DNA of 64,000 bases from Albula goreensis (lineage: Eukaryota > Chordata > Actinopteri > Albuliformes > Albulidae): assembly GCA_022829145.1 (NCBI GenBank), contig CM040742.1, positions 15,235,131-15,299,130 of the forward strand, given 5' to 3'. Positions 42,651 to 56,232 of this stretch are shown one piece after another. Position 1 is the first letter of the stretch. Every line of letters begins with the position of its first letter. The translations under genes and the position numbers were made by a program. The notes below the pieces were generated by a model that saw only the letters and a program-made list of their open reading frames with translations, made no database searches and was not told the origin of the DNA.

Positions 42651-44735
42651 CATGTAGCGGGAATCCCTCCCTATTTACAGTTTAGACTATATATATAGAA
42701 TACAATAAATAATCTATATGCTGCAATCCTTTTAAAATGTTTTTAAGATATTTCAAAACAGCACCTTGTATAAAGCATGTACATAGTGTGGTGTTTCTCT
42801 GTTATTTTTGGTTTACTCCTGTATTGGCTGGATTGAAATCCTATTTTTGTCTGAAAATTTTTTTCATGTCTATCTTGTAACCAACCTTAGCCCCCAATTG
42901 GAGGTGGGGGGTGGTTATGGCACATTGGTCATGACTATCCCAAGACAAGACAGTTCCACTCTCCATTCCCAGATCCATCTCCTTGCTGAACTTATAATAT
43001 TCATGTTTTTTCTCTGAACTCTCCCCACTTGACATGGCCATTGGTTTATGCATTTATTTATTCATGTTTTTAATTATTTTCAGCCATCTCACATGTGAAA
43101 TATTTCATAAAGGACAGCTTTCCAGGAAAGAAAAAAAGCCAGGCCATTCTGGGTAACCTTGTTCACCGCAAAAGTTTCATTTATTTATTCATCACCTGAG
43201 TTTATCCGTTACAATATGCTTTTGTTTTCTCTCTGGATTCACCAGATGGTCGAGTGTAAACACTCCCACTCTCACAGATGTGGATCAAAAGGAATTTCAG
43301 TTTGGGAAAAGAATGTACTTTAACACTTGATTTACTGGGCTACAAGTGCAGGATGAGAGCTAGAATTACAGATACTCACATGCTACTCGTCCCATTTTGT
43401 TGCTTTCACTCTAAAGATGGATTCAATAAATCTCTGTAAAGTCACAGATTGCTTTCATGATTTACTGTATCATTTTCTGGTCACATAGGGGGCAATGTAT
43501 ATTCCCTTACATGTAGTGTTCCTATCTAATCCTGAACATCTTCTCTACTTCACTGTGCCCTCAAACTCATGTGACTATTGTTCTGGTGGCATCTACTAAA
43601 AGCAGTCGAGGATGTCACACAGGTTGGGTTATCATTATAATTATTTGTGCCTCAGATAACTTGGTGTCACCTTGGCTGTTGTAGGTCTCTGAATGGTTAA
43701 TCTCTGGTAAATGTCTCAACGTAAATATAATTAATAGTGTTGTCAAAGATATGAACTATATCTACTGTGATCCACATGAAATCCATCCCCCCAGGAAAAA
43801 ATGTCATGTGTTCATGTGACTTACAGTCATGCGCAAACTCAGCTTGAAGCGACAGACACACATATACATACCCACATAAACATAAATATCAGTGTCTGTG
43901 TCTCATTAGCAATATCCTCACCCACATGAGCCACAATGCCAATTTTCTTCTCTTGTTGGGGGCACTGAGGTAAAGTAAACATAGTTTCTTTCACTGACAA
44001 AACAACAAACAGAAAACACACCCACCACTGTGTTACTCACTGCTTGCTCTCACTCTGTGGTAGTTCCTCACTCTCAAAGACTTCATTCTGTCATTTAATG
44101 GGAACATATCGGCACGAATCAGAAGCACTTCATTACTGAGCAAATGTTTTCAGATGTGATGTAGAGTATTTTATTCCCAAAGCGTCAATATCCGCTGTGG
44201 TTACTGAAAACAGGCCATACCGACAAAGTGAATGTTCTTCATATATTTACCATGGAGGTACACAAGGTTGGCTCTGAAACTTCCTTGTGAGGGTACATTT
44301 CTCATGGCTGCAATGAAAATGTCTTATCTGTGAATTGTTAATGTAGCCTTTTTAGCCTCCTGGTTATGAACTTTTTTCACTTCCCACTCCTCTGCTTTTC
44401 AGAGACAATGTAGATCAGAAGACAGACAGAACACAGAGGGATAAACAGTTAGATTGTTATATAGACAGACAAACAGATAAATAGAACAACTGATTAATTG
44501 TCCTTATAAGAATCACCACAGCTACAGGTGACTGACAACTAGACATATACAGACACACTCATCTTTACCATACATACACCCCTTTACCATACAAACACTT
44601 TTGGAACAGTGACAGTGTGGCATAATGGTCCACCACTGAAAGGGATGACCCCCCTCTGCAGTTTGAAATACGGTATGAGTGTACTCTTAGCTGTTTCTCT
44701 GTCTCTGTGAGCAAGCTTATGCAGGGGGTAGCTTT
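42651..44735. other. Intron segment; possible MITE fragment at its start
   Basis: GGGAATCCCTCCCTATTTAC near 42659 resembles one arm (GAAATCCCTCCCTATTCAC) of the palindromic element at 61019. The remainder is unrecognised. ACAGACAGA-type short repeats lie at 44421-44480. Confidence 0.4.
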
Positions 44736-44739
44736 TTCA

Positions 44740-44800
44740 GTATTGCGCTATGCGGTTGCAAGTGTTCGTAATTTAATTCCCAAGGCAGAACCTTTATACG
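44740..44800 (+). mobile_element. Possible tRNA-like SINE head
   Basis: GGTTGCAAGTGTTCGTAATT then TAATTCCCAAGG has the spacing of a tRNA-like A/B-box region with a disrupted B box. It is the only candidate seen on the plus strand. Weak. Confidence 0.25.
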
Positions 44801-46924
44801 AAGTCATCTGGGAATTTTATATGGATCAGAGGACTTAGCTGCTTGCATTGAAACATCTGTGTTAAGGAAAGGTATGGAAGATATCCCACGGACATACAGT
44901 AAAGCACATTAGTGAAAATGTGCTCTGCTCAAAGCAAAGTTTGACAGCTTTATGACTCAGATTGTGTTGTGGGGTCAGAGGGATCCTCTTTGTACAGGAC
45001 TATAAAATAAATGACCACTGTTGTGTTGATTGAAAAAAAAAAATCAAACCCTGGTTTTGGTGGACTGTCCCTTTAAGAAAAGTTATAAAGACAGTAGTTG
45101 GGGCATGGATGGGGGAGGGAGACCCTACTTGTTCCCCAATTTGACCCCATTCACCCTGAAGTGACTGTCTGTGATACTTCACAAGTCTCATGTCACTGAC
45201 TGAGAGTTTTGGGGTACCCTTAGGCACCCCTTTGTGATCATTTTTTCCTTTCTTTGTACTCAACTTTGAATGATCAAGTTTCACTCACATTTGGATGTAG
45301 CAGACCAGCAGCAGGGCCCAGGGAGGAGTCAAGGCCATAGGCTGAGGACATAGGAGGGTGGGATCACAGTGAAGAGCTCAGCCAATCAGTTTTGTGGAAC
45401 TGTTGATGATGGAACATCATCCTCAAAAAAAAAAAAAAACATAATGGCTCAGTGTGTTCATGTCAGCTCACTTTGTTACATCATTTTTTGATTGGTTTTA
45501 CATAATGTTTTTTCTCCATTCTCCAATTTGCCTTTGTGGCTTGAAATGAAAGACTCTCAGCCTCATGTCTCTTGAGATGTGTTTTGATTTAGAGGCTATT
45601 CGCAGAAAGAAGCTGAACTGTGACCTTAAAGATGGGAGCTGGACTTTTGGACCTGGGTCACAGCGCACACCTGTCTGTCATGTGTCCTCACTGACCTCTT
45701 CCAGTGGTGGTACCCATTAAAGGTAAAGGAAGCTTGTGCATGGGTTCAAGCAGTCAATCTGTTTGACCCAAACATTTAATTCTCTCACTTCTATGATGGA
45801 ACTAGAAGAGAAAGGGCTAAAATGTGTACCTCTTGCACACCTCTCTGACCCATCTCCCCACATCTGCCTCAGTGCCAGAGATTTATGGAGGTCTGTGAAA
45901 TTCCTCATACCTTCCAAAGTATCAGTTGTCACAGTTTTGACTGACAAAGTATGAAAAATTACACAGCCTTCTTTTATTTAGTAGAAAATATACTAGACCC
46001 TTGCATTGCAAGGACAAATGTGTACCATTTTTCATTATTATTGGAGCTGAGCTCACATGTGGTGTGATAGGTGTGGCCATAAAGATGGGAGTAGAGGAAG
46101 GCTGTTCTATTTGGTTGGTCATTAAGGTCTTCGGAGTGAAATTTTGGGAAATAGGGGGGCTTTGAGTGGCTTATAGAGTAAAAGCTTCTGTTTGTGACAT
46201 ATCTATGAGTCCTTTAGCTGGGTGTTGGAGTCCTGGCCACACCATGACCTTCATTAGCAGGAGGTCCTCATTGTTGAAGCAGTAATTGGAAGGATTGGGG
46301 TTAAGCTTGTTAATATCTTCTGTCACGTCACCCTCCAGCAGGTCCTATTGGTCATCTATGTGAATGAAAGATATAAACTAATGTTAACTTCAGGTTCCTC
46401 CAACAGCATTAGCAATTTGTGTCACATATGCAGTGTGTAGAAAGAAGTAAGCCCTGGCATTCTTGTGAATCAAAAGGGTTGAGTGTGCATGGCTTCCTCC
46501 TCATGAATCTGTGTGAGACAGCCACTCCATGGGGCTGATGGAACAGAAGCTCAGCTCAGGTAGGGAAGGAGGACAAGAATGCAAAACAGGCTTTATTTCC
46601 ATTCCTGTGCTTTAGGTGTCCAGGATTCCCTGAAAAGGCCATGAACCACAGTATGTGGAAGGTCTCGCTGATGTAGGCCAGACTCCCGATCCCACCTGAT
46701 GGATCACCTGACCTAACTGTTGGGGTCTCAAGCTCCCATGAAAACAGAATGGGACACAGCAGTTGTGCTCTGTAGGGTGAGCTGTACTTGATTTCCTCAG
46801 TTCTTCTGTGTGCAACATCTCATCTTTCATTCACACACACCAGAGCCAATGGGACCTTCATATAAGGGTTCCTGATTGATTCTAGCAGCAGGATTCCCTA
46901 TCCTTCAAGAATACCTCCCAGAAA

Positions 46925-46926
<2 letters not shown>
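44801..46926. other. Intron segment without recognised elements
   Basis: No gene, RNA or transposon was recognised. A runs lie at 45030-45043 and 45426-45440. Confidence 0.5.

Positions 46927-46964
<38 letters not shown>
46927..46964 (+). repeat. (AG)n microsatellite
   Basis: Nineteen GA units without interruption. Confidence 0.95.
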
Positions 46965-46969
<5 letters not shown>

Positions 46970-47389
46970 CATTTGACTTTGATATCTTCATTAGTTTTAA
47001 AAAAAATCACACTTGAATTAGGAGGGCAAAATTTCACTCTGGTTGCTCAATGGCAGAAGTCAGGTTAAAGGTCATGGAAAAAGTCCTGCTGAACAACAAC
47101 ATTCTCATATGGAAAGAGATGGAGGAGGGAAACTGCTGCTTCAGGATGTAAAAGCAGCACCACATATTTGCTCCATCCATGACTGAACCAGCTGATACTA
47201 ATTAACACAACTCTTCCACCAGGTGGAAGAGATAAGAAGAGATAAGAAGTAATCAAACCACCTATTGTACTGCACAGGTAGAACAAATGGGTGTTAGAAC
47301 TTCTGCTTTCTGAAGTTGTAGCCAAGTTGTTGCTGAAGTTGTAGCCAAAGTGCACAAAATAAAGTGGCCACTCAGTCAGCATATGTTCA

Positions 47390-47570
47390 GGTCATCACCC
47401 GCAGGTGGAAAGCAGGCCTGGAGAGGTTTTTGGAGAGCAATAAGATTAATGAGATTAATTGGGAGTTTTTGCCTCAGCAGTGTTTACTTTGGCTTATTGC
47501 CACTAGTAGTGCTGCTGGGACCCTGACTCCCAGCCGTAAGACACCCAGCTGGAGCATAAACTTATATATC
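47390..47570 (-). mobile_element. Decayed SINE, family A-like
   Basis: GCTGGGACCCTGACTCCCAG near 47510, then ACACCCAGCTGGAG, parallels GCTGGGACTCAAACTCCCAG and ACGCCCAGCTG at 27463-27500. It is in the same minus orientation. Confidence 0.5.
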
Positions 47571-50500
47571 AAGTGTTTGATAATCACTCTAAGACACCAA
47601 GCGAATGGTCATGGAAAGCACAATATAAGTACAGGGGAAAGTATTTTGAAAAAATAGGCACTGGCTAACTTTGATCTTCCACAAGGCTACCATTGCCTGG
47701 AGCAGTCCGCACCATTAAATGATTGATTTGGCCAGTGTTTTTTTTTCTGAGACAGTCAGTGGTGGGTGAACTAGGGGTGACACTATGCTGTCTGAATCCC
47801 CCAGGGAGAGGAGCAGATATGCTATTGGAAGCCGTTATATTCAGACATTGGCCTCTCTGTCTAACCGGTTCAGAGATGTGATGCATGTCAGGTAATTGAA
47901 TTGGGTTCTTCTTCCTGCTCCGGTTCCTTTATGTGTTACACGTTTACTCAAATCAGATTAGAGGTGTGCATCCATTCAGAGTGTTTCCCCTGCAGAAGGA
48001 AGTGCTGTGAGGGGTTACAGATCAGACAAGATCTGCTGGAAGATTTCTGAGAAAACTGGAAATACAATTAAAGTCCTAAAAATTTGATCTGTACCTTCAG
48101 TGCAGACTAGAAAATGAGCCTCTGTGGGGAAACTGGCTGTCTGTCCATTGGTTTCTCTGAGAGACCATCATCGGCTCATTCCATACCCTTGCCACCAGTG
48201 CTTTTTCAATCAGGAACCTGTCAGGCTGCTTAACAGCCATACTAGTTGATTGCTTGATTGACTCCATCATGTAATTATCCTGTACAAGCTTTAAAGAGAC
48301 ATAAAATGTGACTGGCTTCAGTAGTTTTTTCCTGTTTTGAAGTGAGTATATCTATCTGTCTGTCTATCTCAGAATTCATGTGACACTGAGGATGTCATTT
48401 GTACAGTGTTGAGGGTAGTATTTGAGTAGTGCTGAAATAGAGGACTGTGTGACTGTGAGGTTATGGTTGGCTTATGACTCCCTCCTACTTGCAGCTAATC
48501 ACTGATCACAGAAAAGCACAGCACACCTCTCGGTACAGTTCCACCTTCTGGCTGGAGGTCTACATGATAGCATGTAACATGACAATAAACCACATGTCTC
48601 ACACACCCCCTTCATGCCCCCCAAACCAAGACCCAGCACCAAGCCCCTGTGACTTCAAACAAGCTGAAGGGGGGAGGGGAACTTTCAGCTCCTGGAATTG
48701 ATAAATCAGTGGAGTAAATCACCTTAAGAGCTGAGTTATCCAATCCACAGGACCATTATTCTCACTGAGATGGAAAGGTAGAGAGATCAATGGATAATGA
48801 AGGAGTGGAGAATAAATCCTTGGCCCTTACCCCTCCTTAGCTGTGACCCCCTAGGGCGAAGGAGCAATGTAGAACTTGATGTAGAACTTGAAGCGTTCCA
48901 CAGATGCTTCTATAAGAGTTCCAGACGGGAACAGACAGAATGTGCCTTGTTTCACTCACTTTTGAAGGCATAGAAATACACATTGTTCTGTATAAAACAC
49001 TAAAAGACCCCTGTGTAACAAGAGAATATTGTTTTTTTTTTTTTTTTTGGGTTTGACTTGGCGGGATACAGGGTACTCGCACAAGGTTTTTTGACAGTTT
49101 TTTGAAACATTTCCAGTGTTTGTTTTTGCCTTTTGTTATTATTGTTATTATTGCCTCATATTTCAGCAGGGAGCTTGTTACATTGGCTCGGTTTGAGCAT
49201 GATTTTTATCATGTTTCACGTACAAACAAAACAAATAAAACAAAGCATTACTCCAATCAGAGAAAACTGAGCAACAATAAGGACCAGACATGATCTTTAC
49301 ACTACTCCAGGGCGTTATCGAGCAGAAGCGCACTGTCCATAATGCTATAACCCTTTCTTTGCTAGCTGAATTCTCAGCACTGTTTTCGCAAAGGGTGATG
49401 AAGTGGTCAGTGAATTTGGGGAACACCCTGAATGTCTTGTGCCCCTCCAGGTCCATAACCATCATGTCCGCCTGGACCGTGCTGGGTTGAGCACGGTTCC
49501 CTGCCTCCCAATGATCCAAGCTGGGAGGAATACGGTGGAGTGCAGTTAAATCTTAAAATACAAATCTGAATATAGACTGCACCCTCTTACCTATAACCTG
49601 TTCAAAACCACTCCTCCTGTGGGCTTGCTTTGGATTCCCCAAAAAGCCCCCTCTGATAGTAGACATGTCTCTGCTCTACTCCGGTCTCTGGGGGTAGAAT
49701 GAGCACTGAAGTCAGAAGAGCTGAGTCACCATTGTTCTACCGTTGTTCTTCTTAAACACAACTGTTTGCACTGCATCTTGGTTCAACAAGCCCTGAACAA
49801 AAGAGGAACTGTAGTTACTTATTGAACCAGCCCCTCTTGCCTTTAAACTCATCCTGATCACCCTTGCCATCAGCTTCTGTGCAGACGTTAAATAACGGCC
49901 ATATATTTTGTAGCTCCAAAGTAGCTTTTATGGCTCTGTTATGCTTCCTTGCTGAGGGAGAGGTTACACTCCAAGCAGGGTTAGAGCAAGGGCAGCAGGT
50001 GTGTAGGAATGGCCTGGCAGAAAATGACGACTCCTCATTTTTCATACTTGCTTGTTGTTGCTTTTAAGTTTTGTGCCCCCTTGTCTTTGTGCTGAATGTC
50101 TTCAGTTGGTCTGGATTTGTCACCATCTGGAAAAGACTGCATAAAGTTGTACGTAACTAACCACGGCAACAACTACTTTTTGGTCACTTTGCAAAGCTAC
50201 ACTTTTGGACATTAAGCCTTTCTGTTTATGTACAAAGAGTAGGCAAACTCACCAGTTCTGTTTTTATAACTATTTATTAATTCCAGAAAATTCCTCGGAA
50301 GAGTTTCCAGAACTACTTGAAGTTATCAAATTGAATGAAAACCTATGAGGTCTTCTGGAAACCCGACCTAGACTGAGAATCCGTTTTGGGGGTTTTCCAT
50401 TCGTATTCACTGGTGAGATTGTTCCTTGTTGTGATTAAACGGCTGTGACAGCTGCGTGAATCAGAAGCTCATTCACCTGACACTTTTGTGTAGTTTATAT

Positions 50501-52181
50501 CAGTGATTTCTGTGTGAATGCCTGTTGGGCCTGAACTTCAGGCATCTGACCATGTTTGTTTGTGCGTGATTCTGTAATCAATGTAGAATTTTTTCAGCTT
50601 GTGTATCAGTGAAGAGTATTTCTGTGATTCAACAACTCCAACAAGATGCTCAGCAGGCAGCCAGCACTTGGTTTTGATGAGAAGCAGAGCTACGTCGGGG
50701 ACTGCTTAATTACTTTGTACTTTCGCGTTGAGCTCCTCTCGACTGAGAACAGCATGAATGAATTGTCGTTCCCGAATGATAACATCAGACCTAATAAACA
50801 AGTGAAATAACCTCCCGGGCCACCATAGCATTTTTGGTCTCACGAGCAGCAGAAGTCTCAGAATTCTGTGTGAGTCTTCCAACCTAGAGCTACAGAACAA
50901 ATCATTAATGCTTTTTTTCTATGCTGTGTATCACCTGGTTTTGCAAGTCTCCTGTAAGGGACAGGGGACACAATTAATCCTGACCCTGCTTTGTCAAAAG
51001 CTCCTGTTTGCTTCCTGTTTTACGTGAAGAAATGCTCTTAAAATGGTCTTTTTGAGCGTAAACAAAGTACTTGATTAGAAATAGTATTCTCATGAAACAG
51101 CTATTTTACATGAATGAATGTCATCCATGGTGCTTGACACTGACCATACTAAAAATTGGGTCAATGCCATGTATATTTTTGGTGCAGTATCCCTTTAATT
51201 TTTTTTCCCTTTAAAACGGGAACTTTTCCATTCAAATGTTCACATGGAGAAAATATAATAAAGTAGTCCTCCTGGGTGAATCATCCAACCAAACCATTAA
51301 TCCTTGGCACACTGATGTGTGTCATAGTATAGAATGGCATTCTGTCTGTGCCAGTTCCAGCACCTGCTGGGAGTCCCTTGGGGCAAAGCGGTTGGCCCAA
51401 CTCTCACCCAGGAAGCTGGCAGGTTATACCCCATGTAATTACACAATAGAGACTCCATCAGTGAATGGTACAGCCCATGACCGCAGTGACTGCACAGCTC
51501 AGTCAATTGACTTCAGAGCAGAGGGAAACACATGTTTAACAGAGTGTTTGTCTGCAGTCGTACAACTGAAGTAATGAGGCAGGCTTGCAAAATGCAGTTG
51601 GGCATTCCATGATGAGTAAAAAAAAAGTGAGAACAGGATAAAAACAAAAGTTGTTAAAAAAAGATGTCTTCTATTACCCCCTCCCACTCCCAGTTTTCTG
51701 AGTGTGTTCATTTTGTCAGTATGCCTAAAATAAAAATCGTTCCAAAAGGAACACACTATGTTCTCTACTGTGGTAACATTCCTTCGCTGTATCCATACAG
51801 TGTGTTCCCAGCAGATGGATTGATGGTCTTTATGGCCACCCCCTTAGTATTATTTGATCTTGTTTTCTTCCTTCTTTCTTTGTAGTGTTTTTCTTATATT
51901 CCCCCTTTGAGATGTTAAAGTAAAACACAACACTTGATCAGACCTAATATGTGCTGAAAGGATGAACGCAAACAAGATGGTGTTTTATGATTCAGCATTC
52001 TTTGTGTCTGGTCTGTCTGCCTGTGCGCATCTTCATGGTTTGCTTTTGGTGTGTTTTTGTGTTTGTTGAGAGGGAATGCATTTATGTCTGCATTCATATA
52101 TAGAAATGAGCATCATTTCATTTTTTATTTATGAATGTGTTTGGATGTGTGCATATGTGTCAGTGTGTGTGCATGTCTGTC

Positions 52182-52183
<2 letters not shown>
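47571..52183. other. Intron segment without recognised elements
   Basis: About 4.6 kb with only a TATC/TGTC stretch (48348-48372) and a poly(T) run (49031-49048). Antisense open frame 49178-49519 (113 codons) has no recognisable domain. Confidence 0.5.

Positions 52184-52221
<38 letters not shown>
52184..52221 (+). repeat. (TG)n microsatellite
   Basis: Nineteen TG units, preceded from about 52140 by interrupted TGTG and GTGCATG words. Confidence 0.95.
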
Positions 52222-52222
<1 letters not shown>

Positions 52223-53580
52223 ATGTATTATCTTCATAGCTCATGTAACCCACCCAGACAAGTTATACCAAAAGAAATTGAATATTCAATACTTAACCTA
52301 TACCAACAGGTATAGGTATTTCATTCTTAAATTTGCTTCACTGGTCTGGATAGTTTTAACTTGTAACTTAAATAACTGTTTATTTCCATCCCTATAATTT
52401 GTACACGACAACAACTGAAAGATCAGTGAGTCTACAGATTCTGCAGTGTAAACACACATAGAAAACACTTATTAATAGTTCAAATATCTTCTCTTGCCAT
52501 GAGTAAATTAATTTTATGCACTTCAATAATCTATAGTCTCTAATGTGAGCAGGTTTTATGCAGACACTCCCAATCGTGGTCCAGGGGAACCCTATGTGTT
52601 CTGTTTTTGTTCCAGCCAATCTCTTGACTAATTAAACTTGTTAAAAAACATGTGTTGAAGCTCCATAATGTGGTCCTGAAACAATTTAACACAATGCAGG
52701 TTTTGCCTGTTAGCATTTTGATTAGTCTTTGAACTCTCCACACTTTCAGAATTGAGTAATACATTGGATTCAGCTGTAGGCCTGTCAATAAATCAATTAA
52801 AATGTAACCTTTCAGAAACCATGCCACAGCACAAAAAAAATGCGTTTATTGTCTTTGGACTTATGTGATGGATTAAAAGTCCTTAAATGACTTAAATGTA
52901 ATATTCATTTTTGGTAACATAAATACTTATTTCTGACACAATGGCATTTGGACATACACCATCTGTGACTGAAATGATGTGATTACAAACAATCTACAAG
53001 TTCTTTATAATTGAGGAGAGACAATTATGGTTGCAGTGAAAAAAAAACAAGGATAAACCGACATGGTGGTTCAACATGACCAAGTTTTGAAGCTGCTGGA
53101 AAGATTTCTGTCTTTTATATCGAGCTTTTGAGCTGTTGCTGCCACCAGCAGAGAGAGATACAGCTGCAAAGCCCTTCAGAGGGTGAGTGCAGCGAGAGGG
53201 AAAAGACAAAGCCTAGGACTCAATCCACTGCTGTAACAAGTGAGTAACTGACCTAGGCGTAAGAGTTTGACCCCTAATTCGGTCCACTCAGGGGTGGGGT
53301 GGGGGCATGGCAACTCATTCATTCGGCCAATTAACTGATCCTCTTTAAGGCCATACACAGTCCAATCAAAATGGACTTAAGTATTTTCAAGGACATACTC
53401 TATTTCATTCCAGAATGGAATGAAAACACTCCAAAGGACATGTTTGCCTGTCTCCAATAAAATATGTAGTACTCAAAGAAACATTGCTCAGAAAGGTCTG
53501 TTTTGAATGAGCTGTGTATGCCCTTAAAGAGACTAAGCGTTTGATTGGGTCCCAGTAAAAGGAGCCCATTGGCACAGGTG
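52222..53580. other. Intron segment without recognised genes
   Basis: CTCTTTAAGGCCATACACAG at 53341 and CCTTAAAGAGACTAAGCG at 53523 form an imperfect inverted pair around about 170 bp. They may be the ends of a non-autonomous element related to the copies at 56208 and 60297. Confidence 0.4.
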
Positions 53581-53587
53581 ACTGAAG

Positions 53588-53672
53588 ACAGGGGTGGGGG
53601 GCATTTATGGTGGTGTTTATGGGGTAGTTATGTGGGGGGGGGCAGTTATGGGGCATTTATCAGGTAGTTAGG
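53588..53672 (+). repeat. G-rich imperfect tandem repeat
   Basis: Units of the type GGGGCATTTATGG and GGGGTAGTTATG repeat four to five times over about 85 bp, including a run of eight or more G at 53634-53642. Low-complexity, potentially quadruplex-forming. Confidence 0.75.
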
Positions 53673-53904
53673 TAATGGTGGTCTATTTTGAGAGCTGACA
53701 GCAGAAGAAGCACAGACTGCCTGATTGCTGGGAGTGATGGTGACAGGGCTTCACATCTTAGCTACTCTTAACCTGACCTGTGTCTCTCAATCTTCGTCAT
53801 TGTCTGTGAGATCAGAGCGAGGGGTGGAGAAACACAGCAGAAAAAAAGTGGTGTGTTCTGGAATAATGCCGTCTGATGTGGTCATTGACATAAATCAGGT
53901 TAAG

Positions 53905-53970
53905 CATGCTGCTTAACTGTACAACCACAGCGCCCCACCCTGGATTTAAACCTGTTGCAGTAACACAAAC
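53905..53970 (-). mobile_element. SINE head fragment
   Basis: GCTTAACTGTACAACCACAG, then CCCTGGATTTAAACCTGTTG is a reversed, mutated tRNA-like head comparable with the copies at 26511 and 54300. No tail was found. Confidence 0.45.
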
Positions 53971-54299
53971 AGGAATGTTCTCACACTCCTCACCCCTAGC
54001 CACCTCTGACCTTCTGTCACTACACCATACACCTTATTGAGAGCGGATTCACATTAGAGCAGATCTGAACCCTGTGTGTCACTGATGCCTGCAATATCAA
54101 CTCATATAAGGATGAGAGACTGAGATAAAATTTCTGAATTAAAGCTTAGTTCAGGTCAATACAGCTCTGAACTTTTTGTGTTCCTTAATCATCATCCAGC
54201 CAAGATCATAGGGCTCATCAAGAAGACAAATTTAAATAATTGCAGCCAGTGCCAATAAAGTGTCTTGATTAGTGATGGAACAGCAAGTCCTCACGATCT

Positions 54300-54480
54300 T
54301 ATGAGATTATAGGTGTTTTACGGACACCCCCATTCAAAGTGATTTACACAATAAAGCTTTTACTTTTTCAGCTGAATACATACTGACAAAATTGGGACTC
54401 AAGGGTACCATGGCAGTATCTTGCCTGGGAACTGACTGTCACCCAGCACCCCAACCGTTAAATTATGCTGCCACCTCACC
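54300..54480 (-). mobile_element. Decayed tRNA-derived SINE
   Basis: CATTCAAAGTGATTTACA near 54331 is a mutated reverse of the SINE tail. The right end reads CCCAACCGTTAAATTATGCTGCC, as expected of a reversed tRNA-like head. GCCTGGGAACTGACTGTCAC sits at the B-box position. Confidence 0.6.
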
Positions 54481-56200
54481 CAACCTGTGCCCTCTCAGTC
54501 ACTCATTTTAATGAGCCAATCAGAACGCTCTGCTGTAAAACTGATGTAAAACAGTATTGCTTTTTTCAAAGTTTTGGAATGACTCCACCCTTTTATTGGG
54601 ATCATTAAGTTCCACTGACACTTCACTAATTGCATTTGCAGTCCTCTGTGTTGATCCTGAGTCATTTTCTGGGTACACAGATTCTCTTCCAGGTGGAGTT
54701 GTAAAACAGATGTCGTACTTCATATGTCAGCTTTTGCTCTATTTGAGGAATAAGGGATTTATGAAGTGGTGTTGATTACCTCCAGTAAACCTTGTTTTCA
54801 TAACACCAGTGTAATCAGATGCAGGGAGAGAAGGAAGCGTGAAATCGGGCGTGAAGGATACACGTTGTGTCAGACCGCACTGGGACGACGTTCAGCGTTT
54901 GAATGATCTTATCTGGGATTTAGCTCTGAGGGCAGTGAAAACCTGGGTCCGCTTACAAACTGAGCGTTTCAGAATTATGAGATTTGCCTCAGGACAAAGA
55001 GGAATTCAAGTGTTTTGCTGTATTTCTTCATTTTTTAAATATTAAAAGATTAAAGTTAAATATGCCCAAACTCTCAGCAGTCATCCCAAGTCAGACATTT
55101 GTCCTTCCATGTAGGAACATTTATGTTCATAAACTGGATCTTCAAATATTGTAGTGCTCCAATGATTGAATATTGGCTTTTTATATTTTTTAACTGTACT
55201 GAATTATATTGTTTTACATTATGCTTAATAATCTTTCTCTTCAGTCCAGATCACACTTAAAAAATCAGAAAGTTCCCTTCAGTTTCCATACACACACTTT
55301 ATTTACCAAACATATAGAGTGCCACAAACACATGAAACAAATATAGGTTAGACAATGTAATTCATCCTCTTCTGCTCTTGTAAATTTGATTGCCTTTTCT
55401 TTTGTATTGGCCAATTCTTGTTTTGTTGTTTTATTGCATTTTGTATTCAACAGTAGTCTGTTGAATCTGTTATGTTATCCCATCTCCCCTGACTCTTATT
55501 GCGCTAATATTTAATGTACAATTCACTGCCATTTTGTTGCTCATTGGATCATCGCCTCCCAGTGGCCAGGGTTATATGTTACAGTAGCATTAAAACAGAT
55601 AGAGGTTAATGTTGCCGTGACAAAACAGTAAAATGAAACAAGCCCACCTGCAGGTCTCTCTGGGATACAGGGCGTGTACAAGGAAAAGCCACGGTGGACT
55701 CAAGGGCTCATCAGCTCTTTACTCTTCAAAACCTTTTAATTGCGCAGCGCTCTCCAAGTATGACTACAAAATTTCCTTGCTGACAAGTTAAATCCCTTGT
55801 GACTGATGAGAAAACAAACTCAGCTTTGAAGCATGTCCAAGTAAAACCATCACATAATCCCGGGAGTACAACGCCAGCAACAAGTTGTTTAATATTTGCT
55901 TAAAATGCAATAACGGCGACTCATGTGGAGCACAACAATTTACATTCTTCAGGGAAAGTGGGTAACGGTTGTAAACTGTGGAGCAGCCCAGTGCAAGTCT
56001 GCTTTTTCAGAGGATGGTTTGCAGGGCAGGACAATCGCACCCTTTGCGTGTGCTCACCAGGACTACAGTCCAAATCCCTTCATCTGTGAAAGTCCTTACT
56101 CAACACATATTTACCTAAGCTTGCTGAGGAGTGCATCTGTGGGGTTTGGGTAGAAATGTCTTGATTAAAGAAAGAAAACAAGGGCTGGGACCCAGTCGAT
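54481..56200. other. Intron segment without recognised elements
   Basis: AT-rich, with open frames below 80 codons and no recognised repeats. Confidence 0.5.
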
Positions 56201-56207
56201 TACAGTC

Positions 56208-56232
56208 TCTTTAAGGGCATATGCCATTCTAC
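56208..56232 (+). repeat. Dispersed repeat B, copy 1
   Basis: TCTTTAAGGGCATATGCCAT with the following TCTAC matches 24 of 25 bases at 60298-60322, so the two belong to one interspersed family whose borders I cannot define. Confidence 0.6.
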
